This document shows, piece after piece, positions 1 to 7,308 of a DNA stretch of 64,000 nucleotides. The DNA is taken from the NCBI RefSeq assembly GCF_024298865.1, contig NZ_CP101161.1, forward strand, positions 1,447,227 to 1,511,226, written 5' to 3'. The first letter of the stretch is position 1. The number at the start of each line of letters is the position of its first letter. Source of the DNA: Halorarius halobius (lineage in GTDB: Archaea; Halobacteriota; Halobacteria; Halobacteriales; Haloarculaceae). Position numbers and translations under genes: made by a program. Under the pieces are notes generated by a model. The model was not told where the DNA came from, did not search any database, and saw only the letters and a program-made list of their open reading frames with translations.

Positions 1-443
1 GGCAACGCCAGCACGTTCTCTTCGGGCAGGGCTATCTGCTCGGCGTAGCCGCCGAGCCCCGGCGTCTGGACGCCCAGCACCGCTATCTCCGGACAGGCGT
101 TGTCCAGCCCCCGCGTACACCATTTGCACTCCCCGCAGGTGAACTGCGAGTGGGCGACGACGCGGTCGCCCGCCTCGAAGCGGGTGACGTCCTCGCCGAC
201 CTCGCTGACGACGCCGGCCGGTTCGATGCCCGGAATGTGTGGAAACAGGTCGACGTCGCCGAACCAGAACTCCGCGATGTCGAGGTTGCCGTACTCCCCC
301 TTCACGAGTTCGCTGTCCATCCGGTTGACGCCACACGCCTCCACGTCGATCAGTACTTCGTCAGCCTCGGGCGTCGGCGTTGCCACTTCCTCGTACCGTA
401 GTGACTCCGGACCCCCGAAGTCGTGCATGCGGATTGCCTTCAT
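1..443 (-). CDS. Zinc-dependent alcohol dehydrogenase, N-terminal part (cut by window edge)
   Basis: This is the catalytic (GroES-like) domain of a medium-chain, zinc-dependent dehydrogenase; only about 147 residues lie in the window and the Rossmann NAD(P) domain is off the left edge. The catalytic-zinc cysteine is in ACGVN near residue 37. The structural-zinc lobe has the usual C-x2-C-x2-C-x7-C spacing (CGECKWCTRGLDNAC, near residues 106-120). I chose the ATG at 443 (MKAIRMHDFGG), which matches the family N-terminus; an in-frame ATG at 458 would add five residues. A TATA-like box on the minus strand lies at about 473-481. The gene is divergent from the enoyl-CoA hydratase at 560. The alcohol substrate cannot be told from this part. 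Confidence 0.88.
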   Translation of the reverse strand, partial: MKAIRMHDFGGPESLRYEEVATPTPEADEVLIDVEACGVNRMDSELVKGEYGNLDIAEFWFGDVDLFPHIPGIEPAGVVSEVGEDVTRFEAGDRVVAHSQFTCGECKWCTRGLDNACPEIAVLGVQTPGLGGYAEQIALPEENVLAL

Positions 444-525
444 CTCTATCGCTATCATGCTAGTTATTCCCTATCATTATAGGCTCTCGGGTGCAACGCG
501 TCCGTTTCGGTTCCGCGGCCAGCTA

Positions 526-534
526 TCTATTTGT
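526..534 (+). promoter_or_regulatory. TATA-like box for the enoyl-CoA hydratase at 560
   Basis: TCTATTTGT is centred about 30 bases before the ATG at 560. The spacing fits a leaderless transcript and supports the start at 560 over the in-frame start at 491, which lies upstream of this box. Confidence 0.55.
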
Positions 535-559
535 GCCCCGCCGGGAAGCTATCGAACGT

Positions 560-1378
560 ATGTCCGACAGCTACGAGCGGCTCGCGGTCCGGGACCACCC
601 GGACGACGACCGCATCCGCGCCATCGACCTCGACAACGTCGACCGGAACAACGTCCTCGACGAGCGGACCGTCCTCGAGTTGTACGCGGCCATCGAGGCG
701 GCCGACCGTGACTCGGCGGTGGACGCCATCCTGCTGGGGACGACCGGCGACGTGTTCTGTGCCGGCGCGGACCTCACCGAACTGAAGGAGCACGACTACG
801 AGGACGGCACCCGATTTCTGACGGGCTACTTCGAGACGATGGACCTGCTCAGGGAGACGAGCAAGCCAGCCGTTGCCGCGGTCGAGGGGAACTGCGTCGC
901 CGGCGGCAACGAACTGGTCAACGCCTGCGACCTCATCGTCGCCGGCGAGAGCGCCCGATTCGGCCAGCCGGAGGTGCTGGTCGGCTCGACCGCCGCGGGC
1001 GGTGCGCTCCAGATGCTCCCGCTCATCGTCGGCGAGAAGCGGGCCAAGGAGATACTGCTGACCGGCGAACTCATCGACGCGACCGAGGCGGAACGCTACG
1101 GGCTCATCAACCGCGTCGTCGACGACGGCGACGCCGAGGCGTCGGCGGTCGAACTGCTCCAGCAGGTCCTCGACCGGTCGAGCCCGCAGGCGTACGGCGT
1201 GATGAAGAGCGTGATGAAGACGTGGACGAACTTCGCCATGCTCCACGAGGAGATGGCCCGCGACATCACCGCCCGGGTGTGGGCCTCCGAGGAGTTCCGC
1301 GACCGCGCGGAGGCGTTCCTCGACGGCGAGGACGCGACGCCCCGCTCGTTCGGCGGCAACAGGCCGAACGAGCGGTGA
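560..1378 (+). CDS. Enoyl-CoA hydratase/isomerase family protein
   Basis: A 272-residue crotonase-fold protein expected to hydrate or isomerise enoyl-CoA thioesters in the cytoplasm. The oxyanion-hole segment is FCAGADL (near residue 70), followed by the second hole segment CVAGGNELVNACDL and the QPEVLVG segment, which carries a glutamate where crotonases place catalytic acids. The length is normal for a single-domain crotonase. The start at 560 is favoured over 491 because the TATA-like box at 526-534 lies between them and the extra 23 residues are basic and unlike haloarchaeal protein. Its neighbours are an alcohol dehydrogenase and an LLM oxidoreductase, so an acyl-CoA catabolic role is likely; the exact substrate is unknown. 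Confidence 0.9.
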   Translation: MSDSYERLAVRDHPDDDRIRAIDLDNVDRNNVLDERTVLELYAAIEAADRDSAVDAILLGTTGDVFCAGADLTELKEHDYEDGTRFLTGYFETMDLLRETSKPAVAAVEGNCVAGGNELVNACDLIVAGESARFGQPEVLVGSTAAGGALQMLPLIVGEKRAKEILLTGELIDATEAERYGLINRVVDDGDAEASAVELLQQVLDRSSPQAYGVMKSVMKTWTNFAMLHEEMARDITARVWASEEFRDRAEAFLDGEDATPRSFGGNRPNER

Positions 1379-1490
1379 CGCACACCCCGCATCACTCGCG
1401 GCTCCCCGGCCAGAACCGCCACGTCCGGGGCTGACACTTCGGTTCCGTGCGGCACAAGAGGTAAGGCCCCCTCGGTCGAACCGTTCGACC

Positions 1491-2480
1491 ATGCGACTCG
1501 GCGTGTTCAACCTGACGCAGTACGAGGGCTCCGTCCCGGCAAAGGAGGTGTGGTCGTCGGTGCGGGAACTCGCTGGCGTCATCGACGAGGGCGGGTTCGA
1601 CTCGATGTGGATCGGCGAACACCACGTCACACCGGACGACCAGTATCTCCAGAACATCCCCGTGATGGCGGCGCTGGCCAACGAGACGGAGAACGTCACC
1701 ATCGGCGCAGGGGTGTGGCTCCTGCCGCTCCACAACCCGGTCCACGTCGCGGAACTGGCGGCGACCATCGACGTGATGAGCGACGGCCGGTTCCAGTTGG
1801 GCTGTGGGCTGGGCTACCGCGACGCCGAGTTCGACGCGTTCGGCATCGACAAGAGCGACCGGGTCGGCCGGCTGATCGACGGGGTCCGGCTCATCCGCCG
1901 GCTCTGGACCGAGGACGACGTCACGTTCGACGGCGACTACGTCTCGGTGTCGAACGTGACCGTCAACCCGAAGCCGGTGCAGTCGCCCCATCCGCCGGTG
2001 CTGGTCGGCGGCTACGTCGACGCCGCGGCGAAGCGGGCGGCCAACATCGCCAACTCCTGGATGTACGGCAACCTCCAGGACAAGGCCGAACTCGAGCGAC
2101 AGTTCGCGCTCTACGACGAGGCCGTCGCCGAGGCCGGCCGCGAGGCGGAGACGTTCACGCCGCCGGTCATCCGCGAGGCGTTCGTCCTGCCCGACGGCGA
2201 CGAGGCGTTCGACACCGTCCGGCCGTATCTGAAATCGAAGTTCGAGAGCTACGCCGGCTGGGGGCTCGACGGCGTCGACTTCGACGACTTCCGCGAGGCC
2301 GCCGAGGACCGGTTCCTCATCGGCTCGCCCGAGTCCGTCCTCGAGGACCTCGAAGAGTACGCCGACATCGGCGTCGACCACGTCGTCCTCCGGGTGCAGT
2401 ACCCGGGAATGGACGCGGCGACGACCCGGGAGTGTCTGGAGACGATAAGCGACGACGTCATCCCACATCTCCCGTCCTGA
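1491..2480 (+). CDS. LLM class flavin/F420-dependent oxidoreductase
   Basis: A 329-residue luciferase-like monooxygenase-fold protein. Family signs are the N-terminal strand MRLGVFNLTQYEG, the segment SMWIGEHH near residue 40, SDGRFQLGCGLGYR near residue 100, and PPVLVGGYVD near residue 165. Members use reduced FMN or, often in haloarchaea, coenzyme F420; the cofactor cannot be decided by eye. It is one of three LLM proteins in the window and the only one of this length, so it is not a recent copy of the others. It ends 31 bases before the convergent livF; the gap contains a short A/T run that could end either transcript. Confidence 0.88.
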   Translation: MRLGVFNLTQYEGSVPAKEVWSSVRELAGVIDEGGFDSMWIGEHHVTPDDQYLQNIPVMAALANETENVTIGAGVWLLPLHNPVHVAELAATIDVMSDGRFQLGCGLGYRDAEFDAFGIDKSDRVGRLIDGVRLIRRLWTEDDVTFDGDYVSVSNVTVNPKPVQSPHPPVLVGGYVDAAAKRAANIANSWMYGNLQDKAELERQFALYDEAVAEAGREAETFTPPVIREAFVLPDGDEAFDTVRPYLKSKFESYAGWGLDGVDFDDFREAAEDRFLIGSPESVLEDLEEYADIGVDHVVLRVQYPGMDAATTRECLETISDDVIPHLPS

Positions 2481-2511
2481 ACTGCCGTAAAAACCGCCCG
2501 CGACCGCCGAC

Positions 2512-3219
2512 TCAGACCGCCAGATAGCGGTCCTTGATCTCCTCGTCGGCGCGCAACTCCTCGCTGGGGCCCGACTCCCGGATGCGCCCCTCGTCGATGA
2601 TGTAGCCGTAGTCGCTGATGTCCAAGGCGAGTTCGGCGTTCTGCTCGACGAGGAGCATGGCGACGCCGTCCTCGTTGATTCGGCCGAGAATCTCGCGCAG
2701 GCGCTCGACGAGCGACGGCATCAACCCCTCCGTCGGCTCGTCGACCAACAGGAGGTCGGGGTCCGACAGCAGACCGCGGGCGATGGCGAGCATCTGCTGT
2801 TCGCCGCCCGACATCGTCCCGGCGCGCTGTTGCTGGCGCTCCTCGAGGCGGGGGAAGTAGTCGAACACGTCGTCCATCGCCCCCTCGATGTCCTCGCGGT
2901 CGTGCCCGAGGTGGCCGAGTCGCAGGTTCTCCCGAACGGTCAGGTCCGCGAAGATGCGCCGCTCCTCCGGGATGATGGAGATGCCGCTCAGCGACGTCTC
3001 GTGGGGGGAGGCGTCGGTGATGTCCTCGCCGTGCATCGTGATGGTGCCCGACCGCGGCGGCTGGATGCCCATGATGGAGCGGAGCGTCGTCGTCTTGCCG
3101 GCGCCGTTTCGCCCGATGAGCGTCACCAGCCCGTCCTCGGGAATCTCCAGCGAAACGTCGTACAGCACGTGGCTCTTGTCGTAGTACGTGTTGATGTCCT
3201 CGACTTCGAGCATCGTCAT
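2512..3219 (-). CDS. livF: Branched-chain amino acid-type ABC transporter ATP-binding protein LivF
   Basis: A 235-residue ABC ATPase of the LivF type, half of the cytoplasmic motor of a HAAT-family importer (branched amino acids, amides, urea or aromatic acids). Walker A is GRNGAGKTT near residue 38, the signature is MSGGEQQM near 135, and Walker B is LLLVDEPTEG. The frame stays open far upstream, but that stretch is a shadow of livG. The true start is the ATG at 3219, four bases inside livG (ATGA overlap), giving the usual MLEVEDINTYY N-terminus with two extra residues. There is no permease or binding protein next to this pair; the only LivH/LivM in the window are 33 kb away. Confidence 0.93.
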   Translation of the reverse strand: MTMLEVEDINTYYDKSHVLYDVSLEIPEDGLVTLIGRNGAGKTTTLRSIMGIQPPRSGTITMHGEDITDASPHETSLSGISIIPEERRIFADLTVRENLRLGHLGHDREDIEGAMDDVFDYFPRLEERQQQRAGTMSGGEQQMLAIARGLLSDPDLLLVDEPTEGLMPSLVERLREILGRINEDGVAMLLVEQNAELALDISDYGYIIDEGRIRESGPSEELRADEEIKDRYLAV

Positions 3220-3980
3220 TGGTCCTCGCCCCCTTCCTGGCCGCCCTCGAGGTAGACCCGGCGGACCTGTTCGTCGTTCTGGACCTCCTCGGGCGAGCCG
3301 TCGGCGATTATCTGGCCGCGGTGGAGCACCTTGATGCGGTCGGACACCTGCATCACGACGCTCATCTTGTGTTCGACGAGGATGATCGTCACGTCCGAGG
3401 ATAGCTCCTCGATGAGCGATATCATCTCCGCCGTCTCCTCGGAGCTCATTCCGCTGGTCGGCTCGTCGAGCAACAGCATCTGCGGGTCGGTCCCGAGCGC
3501 GATGGCGAGTTCGAGCGTCCGTCGCTCCCCGTGGCTCAGCGTCGCACCGTTCACGTCGCGTTTGTCGCTGAGGCCGACCCGCTCCAGTATCGCCTCCGCC
3601 TCCGTGACCAGGTCCGGCATCGACGACGCCTTCGACCAGAAGTTGTACATGCTGTGGCGGGCCTGGATGGCGACCCTGACGTTCTCCAGCACGGAGAGCT
3701 CGTCGAACACGTTCGTCACCTGGTACGAACGGGTCAGTCGCCGCCGTGCGATCTCGGCCGGCGACAGCTCCGTGATGTCCTCGCCGTTGAAGCGGATACT
3801 GCCGCTGGTCGGCCGGAGCGCCCCGGTCAGGAGGTTGAAGAACGTCGTCTTTCCGGCCCCGTTGGGCCCGATGACCGCGTGGAGCGCGTCCTCTTCGAAC
3901 GTTGCGCTCACGCCGTCGACTGCGGTCACGCCTTCGAACCGCTTGGTAAGACCGTCCGTCGCTAGTAGCGCCTCGCTCAT
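3216..3980 (-). CDS. livG: Branched-chain amino acid-type ABC transporter ATP-binding protein LivG
   Basis: A 254-residue ABC ATPase with Walker A GPNGAGKTT, signature LSHGERR and Walker B LLLDEPTSGM, the pattern of LivG. The C-terminal extension (VRRVYLEGG and a short acidic tail) is typical of the LivG/UrtD group. It is translationally coupled to livF by a four-base overlap. A strong TATA-like box (minus-strand CTTATATAA, 4005-4013) lies 29 bases upstream of the ATG, so the pair has its own promoter and is not simply read through from the MaoC gene at 4057. It is paralogous to the LivG at 30288. Substrate unknown. Confidence 0.94.
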   Translation of the reverse strand: MSEALLATDGLTKRFEGVTAVDGVSATFEEDALHAVIGPNGAGKTTFFNLLTGALRPTSGSIRFNGEDITELSPAEIARRRLTRSYQVTNVFDELSVLENVRVAIQARHSMYNFWSKASSMPDLVTEAEAILERVGLSDKRDVNGATLSHGERRTLELAIALGTDPQMLLLDEPTSGMSSEETAEMISLIEELSSDVTIILVEHKMSVVMQVSDRIKVLHRGQIIADGSPEEVQNDEQVRRVYLEGGQEGGEDQ

Positions 3981-4004
3981 CGTCTGCCCGTTTGTCGCTC
4001 CCCG

Positions 4005-4013
4005 TTATATAAG
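4005..4013 (-). promoter_or_regulatory. TATA box of livG-livF
   Basis: CTTATATAA read on the minus strand, about 29 bases before the livG ATG at 3980. It is one of the clearest archaeal promoter elements in the window and implies a leaderless livG transcript. Confidence 0.7.
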
Positions 4014-4056
4014 TATTGGTAACGATAGTCACGGAACGGCACGCTCCCGGCGCCGT

Positions 4057-4524
4057 TCATCGGTCCACCGCGGGGTTGGCCGCTGTCGCCACCAGCAGGT
4101 CGTGGTCGTCGACGACCACGGTTTCGTCGTCCGCGTCGACCAACTCGACGCGGCACTCGACGACGCCCCACTCCTCGTTGCGCTCCCGGAGGCCGGTCAC
4201 GGCCACCTCGCCGTGGACGGTGTCGCCGGGCGAGACGGGCGCCAGATAGCGGACGTTCCGGTGGCCCAGGTTCATCGCCAGCGCCGCGTCGCTGGCGACT
4301 GCGTCGACGAGGAACCCGTCGGCGATGCCCAGAAGCAGGGTCCCCTGCAACACCACGTCGTCGACGAGCGGGTGTGCGTCGGCGTACTCCCGGTCGACGT
4401 GGATGGGGTCGGTCGACCCCGTGGCGCCGACGAACATCCGGACGTCCGAGTCCGTGACCGTCCGGCCCTCCGTCACGTACGACTCGTCCTCTTCGAACTC
4501 CGCGAAGGTTCTGCGTGCAGTCAT
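4057..4524 (-). CDS. MaoC-like hot-dog hydratase (degenerate motif)
   Basis: A 155-residue single hot-dog domain of the MaoC/(R)-specific enoyl-CoA hydratase family. The hydratase motif region reads GSTDPIHVD near residue 40. The family pattern is G-D-x-N-P-x-H, so the histidine is kept but the catalytic aspartate position is serine and the asparagine is aspartate. The protein may therefore be a structural partner or have different chemistry. The start at 4524 (MTARRTFAEFEEDE) was chosen over the in-frame ATG at 4557, whose extension is not acidic. It is divergent from a second MaoC gene at 4629, about 100 bases away; the two could form a heteromer. Confidence 0.85.
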   Translation of the reverse strand: MTARRTFAEFEEDESYVTEGRTVTDSDVRMFVGATGSTDPIHVDREYADAHPLVDDVVLQGTLLLGIADGFLVDAVASDAALAMNLGHRNVRYLAPVSPGDTVHGEVAVTGLRERNEEWGVVECRVELVDADDETVVVDDHDLLVATAANPAVDR

Positions 4525-4598
4525 GGCGTCGGCGGGTACCAGACGCCCGGCGGCCAAAGCCGTTCGGGTCGTCGCCCCCGGTCGGCCGCCTCGGGCGG

Positions 4599-4607
4599 AT
4601 TTAAGGT
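4599..4607 (+). promoter_or_regulatory. TATA-like box for the MaoC gene at 4629
   Basis: GATTTAAGG is centred 26 bases upstream of the ATG at 4629, the spacing expected for a leaderless haloarchaeal transcript. Confidence 0.6.
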
Positions 4608-4628
4608 TCCTCGCGCCACGGTCGACGT

Positions 4629-5081
4629 ATGAGCGTGAGGCACTTCGAGGACCTCTCTGTGGGCGAGAGCCACGAGTTCGGCGAACGCACCGTCACGCGA
4701 GACGAGATACTGTCGTTCGCGGAACTGTACGACCCCCAGCCGTTCCACGTCGACGAGGAGGCGGCCGCCGAGAGCGTGTTCGGCGGTCTCGTCGCCAGCG
4801 GCTGGCACACCGTCTGTCTGATGAACCGCCTGCTCGTCGACGGTTTCCTGCTGGACGTCGCCAACATGGGGGGTCGCGGCGTCGACGACCTCCGGTTTCA
4901 CCGGCCGCTCCGCCCGGGCACCACCATCTCGGCGCGGGTGGAGGTGCTGTCGAAGGAGCCGTCCGAACGGCACGACGCCCGGGGGTACGTCACCTACCGG
5001 TTCGAGGCGGTCGACGACGACGGCGAGCGGCTCCTCTCGATGACGGCCGACACGCTGGTCCGTCGCCGGGACGCCCCGTGA
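4629..5081 (+). CDS. MaoC family dehydratase
   Basis: A 150-residue hot-dog fold hydratase expected to act on enoyl-CoA or a related thioester. The motif ELYDPQPFHVDEEAA near residue 35 has the aspartate and histidine of the MaoC active site, followed by GLVASGWHT near residue 58, which is common in bacterial MaoC-like dehydratases. The C-terminal strands (VLSKEPSERHDARGYV) complete a single hot-dog domain of normal length. It has its own TATA-like box and is divergent from the degenerate MaoC gene at 4057. Of the pair, this is the one more likely to be catalytically competent. Confidence 0.88.
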   Translation: MSVRHFEDLSVGESHEFGERTVTRDEILSFAELYDPQPFHVDEEAAAESVFGGLVASGWHTVCLMNRLLVDGFLLDVANMGGRGVDDLRFHRPLRPGTTISARVEVLSKEPSERHDARGYVTYRFEAVDDDGERLLSMTADTLVRRRDAP

Positions 5082-5175
5082 GCGCGCAGTCGCGTCCGGT
5101 GTCGTCGTCGATGCCGGCCGCGGCGAGTGGGCCGGCACCAGAACGGCTTTGTCGGGGGGAGTCGAACGCCGTGGC

Positions 5176-6420
5176 GTGTTAGCGTTCGTCCGCTCGGGAG
5201 CCCGACGACTGGTCGACGCGCGGGCGACGGAGCCGCGCCAGTGGGGCACCGTCGCCGGCCTGTGGGTGCTGATGGCCGCCTGCATGGCGTACATCATCGT
5301 GCCCGCGAGCGTCCTCCCGCTCATCATGACCGACCTCGGGCTCGGCCCGACGGCCGCAAGTTGGGTCGTCAGCGTCATGTTCGGGATGCAGGCGCTGGCG
5401 AGCACGCCGACCGGGTTCGGCCTCGACCGGTTCGACAACCGGGTCGCCGTCACCGTCGCCACGGCGGTGTTTCTCGTCGGCGGCGCGTGGGGGTGGCAGG
5501 CCGCGGCCACGGGCGACTTCCTCGCGCTTCTGGCGTCGCGGGCGCTGGCCGGCGTCGGCGTCGTCCTCGCGTGGAACGCGTCGGCGAACCTGAGCGGCCG
5601 CGCGTTCGGCCCCGACCTCCGGGCGACGGTGCTGGGCGTGTTCACCGCCAGCGCACCCGCGGGGTTCGTCATCGGGCAGGTGTCCGGCCCGCTGGTCGCC
5701 GCCCGCTTCGGCTGGCCGGCCGTCTTCGTCGCCTACTGCGGGCTCGCGGTGGTCGGCCTGCTGGTGTTTCTCGCGTCGACGGCCGGCACCGACCTCTCCG
5801 AGCACGATGCCCCGGCGCCGGAGGTGCTCGACTTCAAGCGCGTGTTCACCAACGTCCGCGTCTGGCACGTCGCCGTCATGGGGTTCATGGCCTACTCGCT
5901 GTACGTGTTCATGAACTCGTGGATGCCGACGTATCTCGCCCAGGAGTTCGGCTTCTCGCTGGCGAACAGCGGGCTCGCAGTCGCGCTGTTTCCGGCGGTC
6001 GGTATCCTCTCGCGAAGCGGCGGCGGCGCCGTCGCGGACACGCTGTTCGACGCCCGCCGGAAGCCGGTCGTCCTGCTCTCGTTCGTCTGTTCGGCGCCGC
6101 TGGTGGCGCTGGTCGGCGTCGTCGGGACGCCGCTTCTGCTGTTCGGGCTGGTCGTCCTCTCGGGGCTGTTCATCCAGTTGAGCCACGGCCTGCTGTACAC
6201 CTACGTCCAGGAACTGGTGGACCCGAACGTCGCCGGCACCGCGACGGCGTTTCTCACCTCGGTGTCCGTGTTCGGCTCGTTCACCGCACCCATCATCGCG
6301 GGCTGGCTCATCGAACGGACGGGGAGCTTCACGCCGGCGTTCGGCTACGGCGTCGTCGTGGCCGTCGCCGGCGTCGCGCTGGCGTGGATTGCCCCCGAGG
6401 TCGGGCCGGCCGCCGACTGA
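5176..6420 (+). CDS. MFS transporter
   Basis: A 414-residue major facilitator superfamily protein with about 12 hydrophobic segments and the loop 2-3 motif region GFGLDRFDNR. I start it at the GTG at 5176. The segment GGCTTTG at about 5143-5149 resembles a TATA box and lies roughly 28 bases upstream, which argues against the in-frame TTG at 5149. The first membrane segment begins at WGTVAGLWVLMAACMAY. It resembles the MFS protein at 22124 in its N-terminal half (both have a glycine- and alanine-rich segment ending in FVIGQ or FVVGQ), suggesting a paralogous pair; a third MFS gene is at 47368. Substrate unknown; an organic acid is plausible from context only. Confidence 0.87.
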   Translation: MLAFVRSGARRLVDARATEPRQWGTVAGLWVLMAACMAYIIVPASVLPLIMTDLGLGPTAASWVVSVMFGMQALASTPTGFGLDRFDNRVAVTVATAVFLVGGAWGWQAAATGDFLALLASRALAGVGVVLAWNASANLSGRAFGPDLRATVLGVFTASAPAGFVIGQVSGPLVAARFGWPAVFVAYCGLAVVGLLVFLASTAGTDLSEHDAPAPEVLDFKRVFTNVRVWHVAVMGFMAYSLYVFMNSWMPTYLAQEFGFSLANSGLAVALFPAVGILSRSGGGAVADTLFDARRKPVVLLSFVCSAPLVALVGVVGTPLLLFGLVVLSGLFIQLSHGLLYTYVQELVDPNVAGTATAFLTSVSVFGSFTAPIIAGWLIERTGSFTPAFGYGVVVAVAGVALAWIAPEVGPAAD

Positions 6421-6421
6421 T

Positions 6422-7234
6422 TTAGGCGTCGAGAAGCGCAAGCAGGTGGTCGTCGAACCGCTCGGGCTCCGCGAGGAAGGGGAGATGCCCGCTCGCCTCG
6501 AACGCGACGAACCGCCCGTCGGTGAACACCTCGCGGGCGACGTACGCCGCGGCCTCCGGCGTCGCCGCGCCGTCCCGTTTCCCGTGGAACGCCGCACACG
6601 GCACGTCGAGTGCCGACAGCGCCGCCGCCAGCCGGTCGTAGTCGGGGTCGCGGTAGATGTCCAGCGTCTTCACCGCGACCCGCTGGGGCGTCTCCATCCC
6701 GATGGACCAGAGCCACCGCTTCGTCCACGGCTCGGGCTCGCCGCCGAACATCCGGTCGACGTAGGCGGCCATCCCCGCTGGGCGGTCGCTCCGTTGCCCC
6801 TCGACGAGCGCCTCGACGTTCAGTCCCTCCCCGTCGTCGTCCTCGTCGTCGGGGGCCAGCCCCTCGAAGATGCCCGTCGAGACGAGCGCGAGGTGGGTCA
6901 GCCGCTCGGGGGTCGCGTCGGCGTACTCCGCGGCGACGGTCGCGCCCAGCGACCAGCCGACGACCGCCCACGCGTCGATGCCGAGTCGCTCCCGCACCCC
7001 CTCGAGGTCGGCGGCGTGCATCGCGGCGGTGTAGTCGCTCGCGGGCTTGTCGGACCGGCCGTGGCCCCGCAGGTCCGGAGTGACGACGCGGTAGCCGGCG
7101 TCCACGAGCGTCGTGACCTGCCGCTCCCACACCCGGTGGCTCATGAACCCACCGTGGACGAGCAGGACGGGCGGGCCGGCGCCGAGGTCCTCGTAGAACA
7201 GGTCGACGCCGTCCTGGACGGTGGCGCGTGGCAT
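6422..7234 (-). CDS. Alpha/beta fold hydrolase
   Basis: A 270-residue alpha/beta hydrolase. The oxyanion segment is LVHGGF near residue 27, the nucleophile elbow is GWSLG near residue 95, the acid is in FHGKRDGAA and the base is in ASGHLPFLAEPERF, so a full Ser-Asp-His triad is visible. Likely an esterase, lactonase or C-C hydrolase; no specificity can be assigned. The start is the ATG at 7234 (MPRATVQDG). The extra upstream residues of the open frame are basic, and the TATA-like box (minus-strand GTTTAAG, 7259-7265) is 28 bases before this ATG. It ends one base after the MFS stop codon, so the two genes converge with almost no gap. Confidence 0.88.
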   Translation of the reverse strand: MPRATVQDGVDLFYEDLGAGPPVLLVHGGFMSHRVWERQVTTLVDAGYRVVTPDLRGHGRSDKPASDYTAAMHAADLEGVRERLGIDAWAVVGWSLGATVAAEYADATPERLTHLALVSTGIFEGLAPDDEDDDGEGLNVEALVEGQRSDRPAGMAAYVDRMFGGEPEPWTKRWLWSIGMETPQRVAVKTLDIYRDPDYDRLAAALSALDVPCAAFHGKRDGAATPEAAAYVAREVFTDGRFVAFEASGHLPFLAEPERFDDHLLALLDA

Positions 7235-7258
7235 GCCCGTAGCGTGCGTCGGCGAGCG

Positions 7259-7285
7259 CTTAAACGCATGGGGCAACGTTTATTC
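7259..7285. promoter_or_regulatory. Divergent TATA boxes for the alpha/beta hydrolase and acyl-CoA synthetase
   Basis: Minus-strand GTTTAAG (7259-7265) serves the hydrolase at 7234, and plus-strand GTTTATTC (7278-7285) serves the acyl-CoA synthetase at 7309. Each is 27-29 bases from its start codon. The two boxes are so close that binding at one could affect the other. Confidence 0.6.
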
Positions 7286-7308
7286 TCCAGTCTCGTCACC
7301 ACCCGAGT

